From an uncultured Eubacteriales bacterium (GTDB lineage: Bacteria; Bacillota; Clostridia; Oscillospirales; Acutalibacteraceae), in contig ONWI01000001.1 in NCBI GenBank assembly GCA_900321515.1, forward strand, positions 1 to 6,207: DNA of 6,207 nucleotides, written 5' to 3'. Each line of letters opens with the position of its first letter. The stretch's first letter is position 1. The position numbers and the translations under genes are program-made. Below are positions 5,466 to 6,207 of the stretch, in pieces. The notes below the pieces were generated by a model. It was not told the origin of the DNA. It made no database searches and saw nothing but the letters and a program-made list of their open reading frames with translations.

Positions 5466-5494
5466 TTGAAATATAATGACAAACGTGATATCAT
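5466..5494 (+). promoter_or_regulatory. Promoter of the DUF4145-like gene
   Basis: TTGAAA (5466-5471), a 17-bp spacer and TATCAT (5489-5494), with TGA before the -10 making an extended -10 motif, form a plausible vegetative promoter. The predicted start near 5501 leaves a leader of about 35 nt ending in a strong AGGAGGA site (5524-5530). The -10 overlaps the 8-bp palindrome TGATATCA. Its -35 is about 42 bp from the -35 of the divergent ABC promoter, so the two could share a regulator. Confidence 0.65.
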
Positions 5495-5535
5495 TAATTC
5501 AGTATATTTTTTATATTTAATCCAGGAGGAATAAT

Positions 5536-6207
5536 ATGGCATCCAACTTTGAATTTATGTCGCCAAAGTGGCGTGATATTGCCGGTCTTGGAGCAAAAGC
5601 CGAGGAATGCGAACATTCCGCCCCGGTTGAATGTGCCGGCTGCCTGAGAACTATAGGTGAACGCATTGCGGACGAACTGCTTGCCGCAAACGGGCTGACT
5701 CTTCCCGACGACGCGAATCAGTCCGAAAAGATCAGATTCCTGCGCGGTCATCGGCTGATAATAGCAAGCATAGAGGATATTCTGCTGTTATTGGACGACA
5801 TCTCCGACAGCTCGGAAATAACTGCCGAAGAAGCCGGGAACCGTTTGCGCATGGCGCATAAGCTGTGTCACTGGTTCGTGCTTGTGCATTGCTATGACGA
5901 CGGCACTAAACAGGCATCCGAATCGGAAATCAGCGATGAGTCTGAACAATCAGGGGAAGGAACAGAAATTGATGAACCTGCGGAAGAAGCCGAGTCCCTG
6001 CCCGAAAATGAGCAACCTGCGGAAGACGCCGAATCCCTTCCCGAAAGCGAGGAACCCGCGGAAGAAGTCGAATCCCTTCCCGAAAATGAGCAACCTGCGG
6101 AAGAAGCCGAATCCCTTTCCGAAAGCGAGGAACCCGCAGAAGTAGCCGAGACCCTGCCCGAAAGCGAGGAACCCGCAGAAGTAGCCGAGACCCTGCCCGA
6201 AAACGAG
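5536..6207 (+). CDS. DUF4145-like N-terminal domain plus acidic 13-residue repeats, 3' truncated by window
   Basis: This open reading frame has no stop before the window end: 224 codons are present, starting at ATG 5536 with AGGAGGA 5 nt upstream. Residues 1-120 resemble the DUF4145 helical domain: NFEFMSPKWRDIAGLGAKAEE (4-24), CAGCLRTIGERIADELL (33-49), SEKIRFLRG (63-71), IEDILLLLDD (79-88) and RMAHKLCHWFVLVHCYDD (105-122). In my knowledge of the family such domains often stand at the front of type I restriction R-like or other helicase proteins, and are thought to be HEPN-related. The usual R..GN..H segment between the last two helices is not visible here. Residues 124-147 are an acidic linker. 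From P148 to the edge run six copies of a P-A-E-x-x-E-(S/T)-L-x-E-x-E-x repeat without any lysine or arginine. No signal peptide or membrane segment is seen. Whether a helicase, nuclease or nothing follows the repeats lies outside the window. Confidence 0.75.
   Translation, partial: MASNFEFMSPKWRDIAGLGAKAEECEHSAPVECAGCLRTIGERIADELLAANGLTLPDDANQSEKIRFLRGHRLIIASIEDILLLLDDISDSSEITAEEAGNRLRMAHKLCHWFVLVHCYDDGTKQASESEISDESEQSGEGTEIDEPAEEAESLPENEQPAEDAESLPESEEPAEEVESLPENEQPAEEAESLSESEEPAEVAETLPESEEPAEVAETLPENE
5977..6207 (+). repeat. 39-bp coding tandem repeat (minisatellite), at least six copies
   Basis: Five full 39-bp units (5977-6171) and 36 bases of a sixth (6172-6207) are in frame and encode 13-residue copies such as PAEEAESLPENEQ and PAEVAETLPESEE. 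The early copies alternate between NEQ and SEE endings, hinting at an older 78-bp duplication. Copies five and six differ at a single base over 36, pointing to recent duplication. The array reaches the window edge, so the real copy number is unknown. Such arrays can vary in length by slippage or recombination. Confidence 0.93.

Noticed and set aside
5882..6145. Alternative plus-strand frame with basic KPNPFPKARNP-like repeats
   Set aside because: It is the out-of-frame shadow of the acidic repeat. It has no ribosome binding site and no domain, and the other frame has the promoter, ribosome site and recognisable N-terminal domain.
5977..6207. CRISPR array
   Set aside because: The units are contiguous 39-bp copies without unique spacers, in frame inside an open coding sequence.

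Overview
The window looks like a chromosomal stretch from a low-to-mid GC Gram-positive anaerobe of the Clostridia, most likely a Ruminococcus-type Oscillospiraceae. This is an inference from the N-terminus of RNA polymerase beta at the left edge, strong AGGAGG-type ribosome binding sites, TTGACA/TATAAT promoters with A-rich upstream tracts, and AT-rich intergenic DNA between more GC-balanced genes. No tRNA, rRNA, CRISPR array or transposase gene is visible.

Layout. (1) Positions 1-350, minus strand: the first 116 codons of rpoB, running off the left edge. (2) Positions 351-800: a 450-bp AT-rich intergenic region with two divergent promoters. One drives rpoB through a leader of about 217 nt that could fold in more than one way. 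The other drives the rightward genes. (3) Positions 801-2162, plus: a polysaccharide pyruvyl transferase-family protein (CsaB/WcaK-like) with a charged coiled-coil tail and a TTG start. (4) Positions 2224-2817, plus: a small secreted or membrane-anchored protein (signal peptide, beta-rich domain, C-terminal membrane helix), probably co-transcribed with the gene before it. (5) Positions 2843-2889: a perfect 19-bp hairpin between convergent genes. (6) Positions 2895-5346, minus: a complete three-gene ABC-2 exporter operon (ATPase, permease, permease; COG4586-COG4587-COG3694 type). (7) Positions 5347-5535: divergent promoters. (8) Positions 5536 to the right edge, plus: the N-terminal part of a protein with a DUF4145-like domain followed by an acidic linker of 13-residue tandem repeats (39-bp units), cut by the window end.

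How the genes fit together. The rightward pair (pyruvyl transferase family plus surface-anchored protein) suggests envelope modification, although no glycosyltransferase neighbours are visible. The leftward ABC operon is a self-contained export unit of unknown substrate. The last gene may be the start of a larger helicase, nuclease or defence-type protein, because DUF4145 domains often sit at the N-terminus of type I restriction R-like helicases, but no catalytic domain is inside the window. I do not see a clearly new multi-gene system. The points most worth a second look are the DUF4145-like/acidic-repeat protein, the solitary rpoB with its structured leader, and two perfect 11-bp inverted repeats inside coding sequences.
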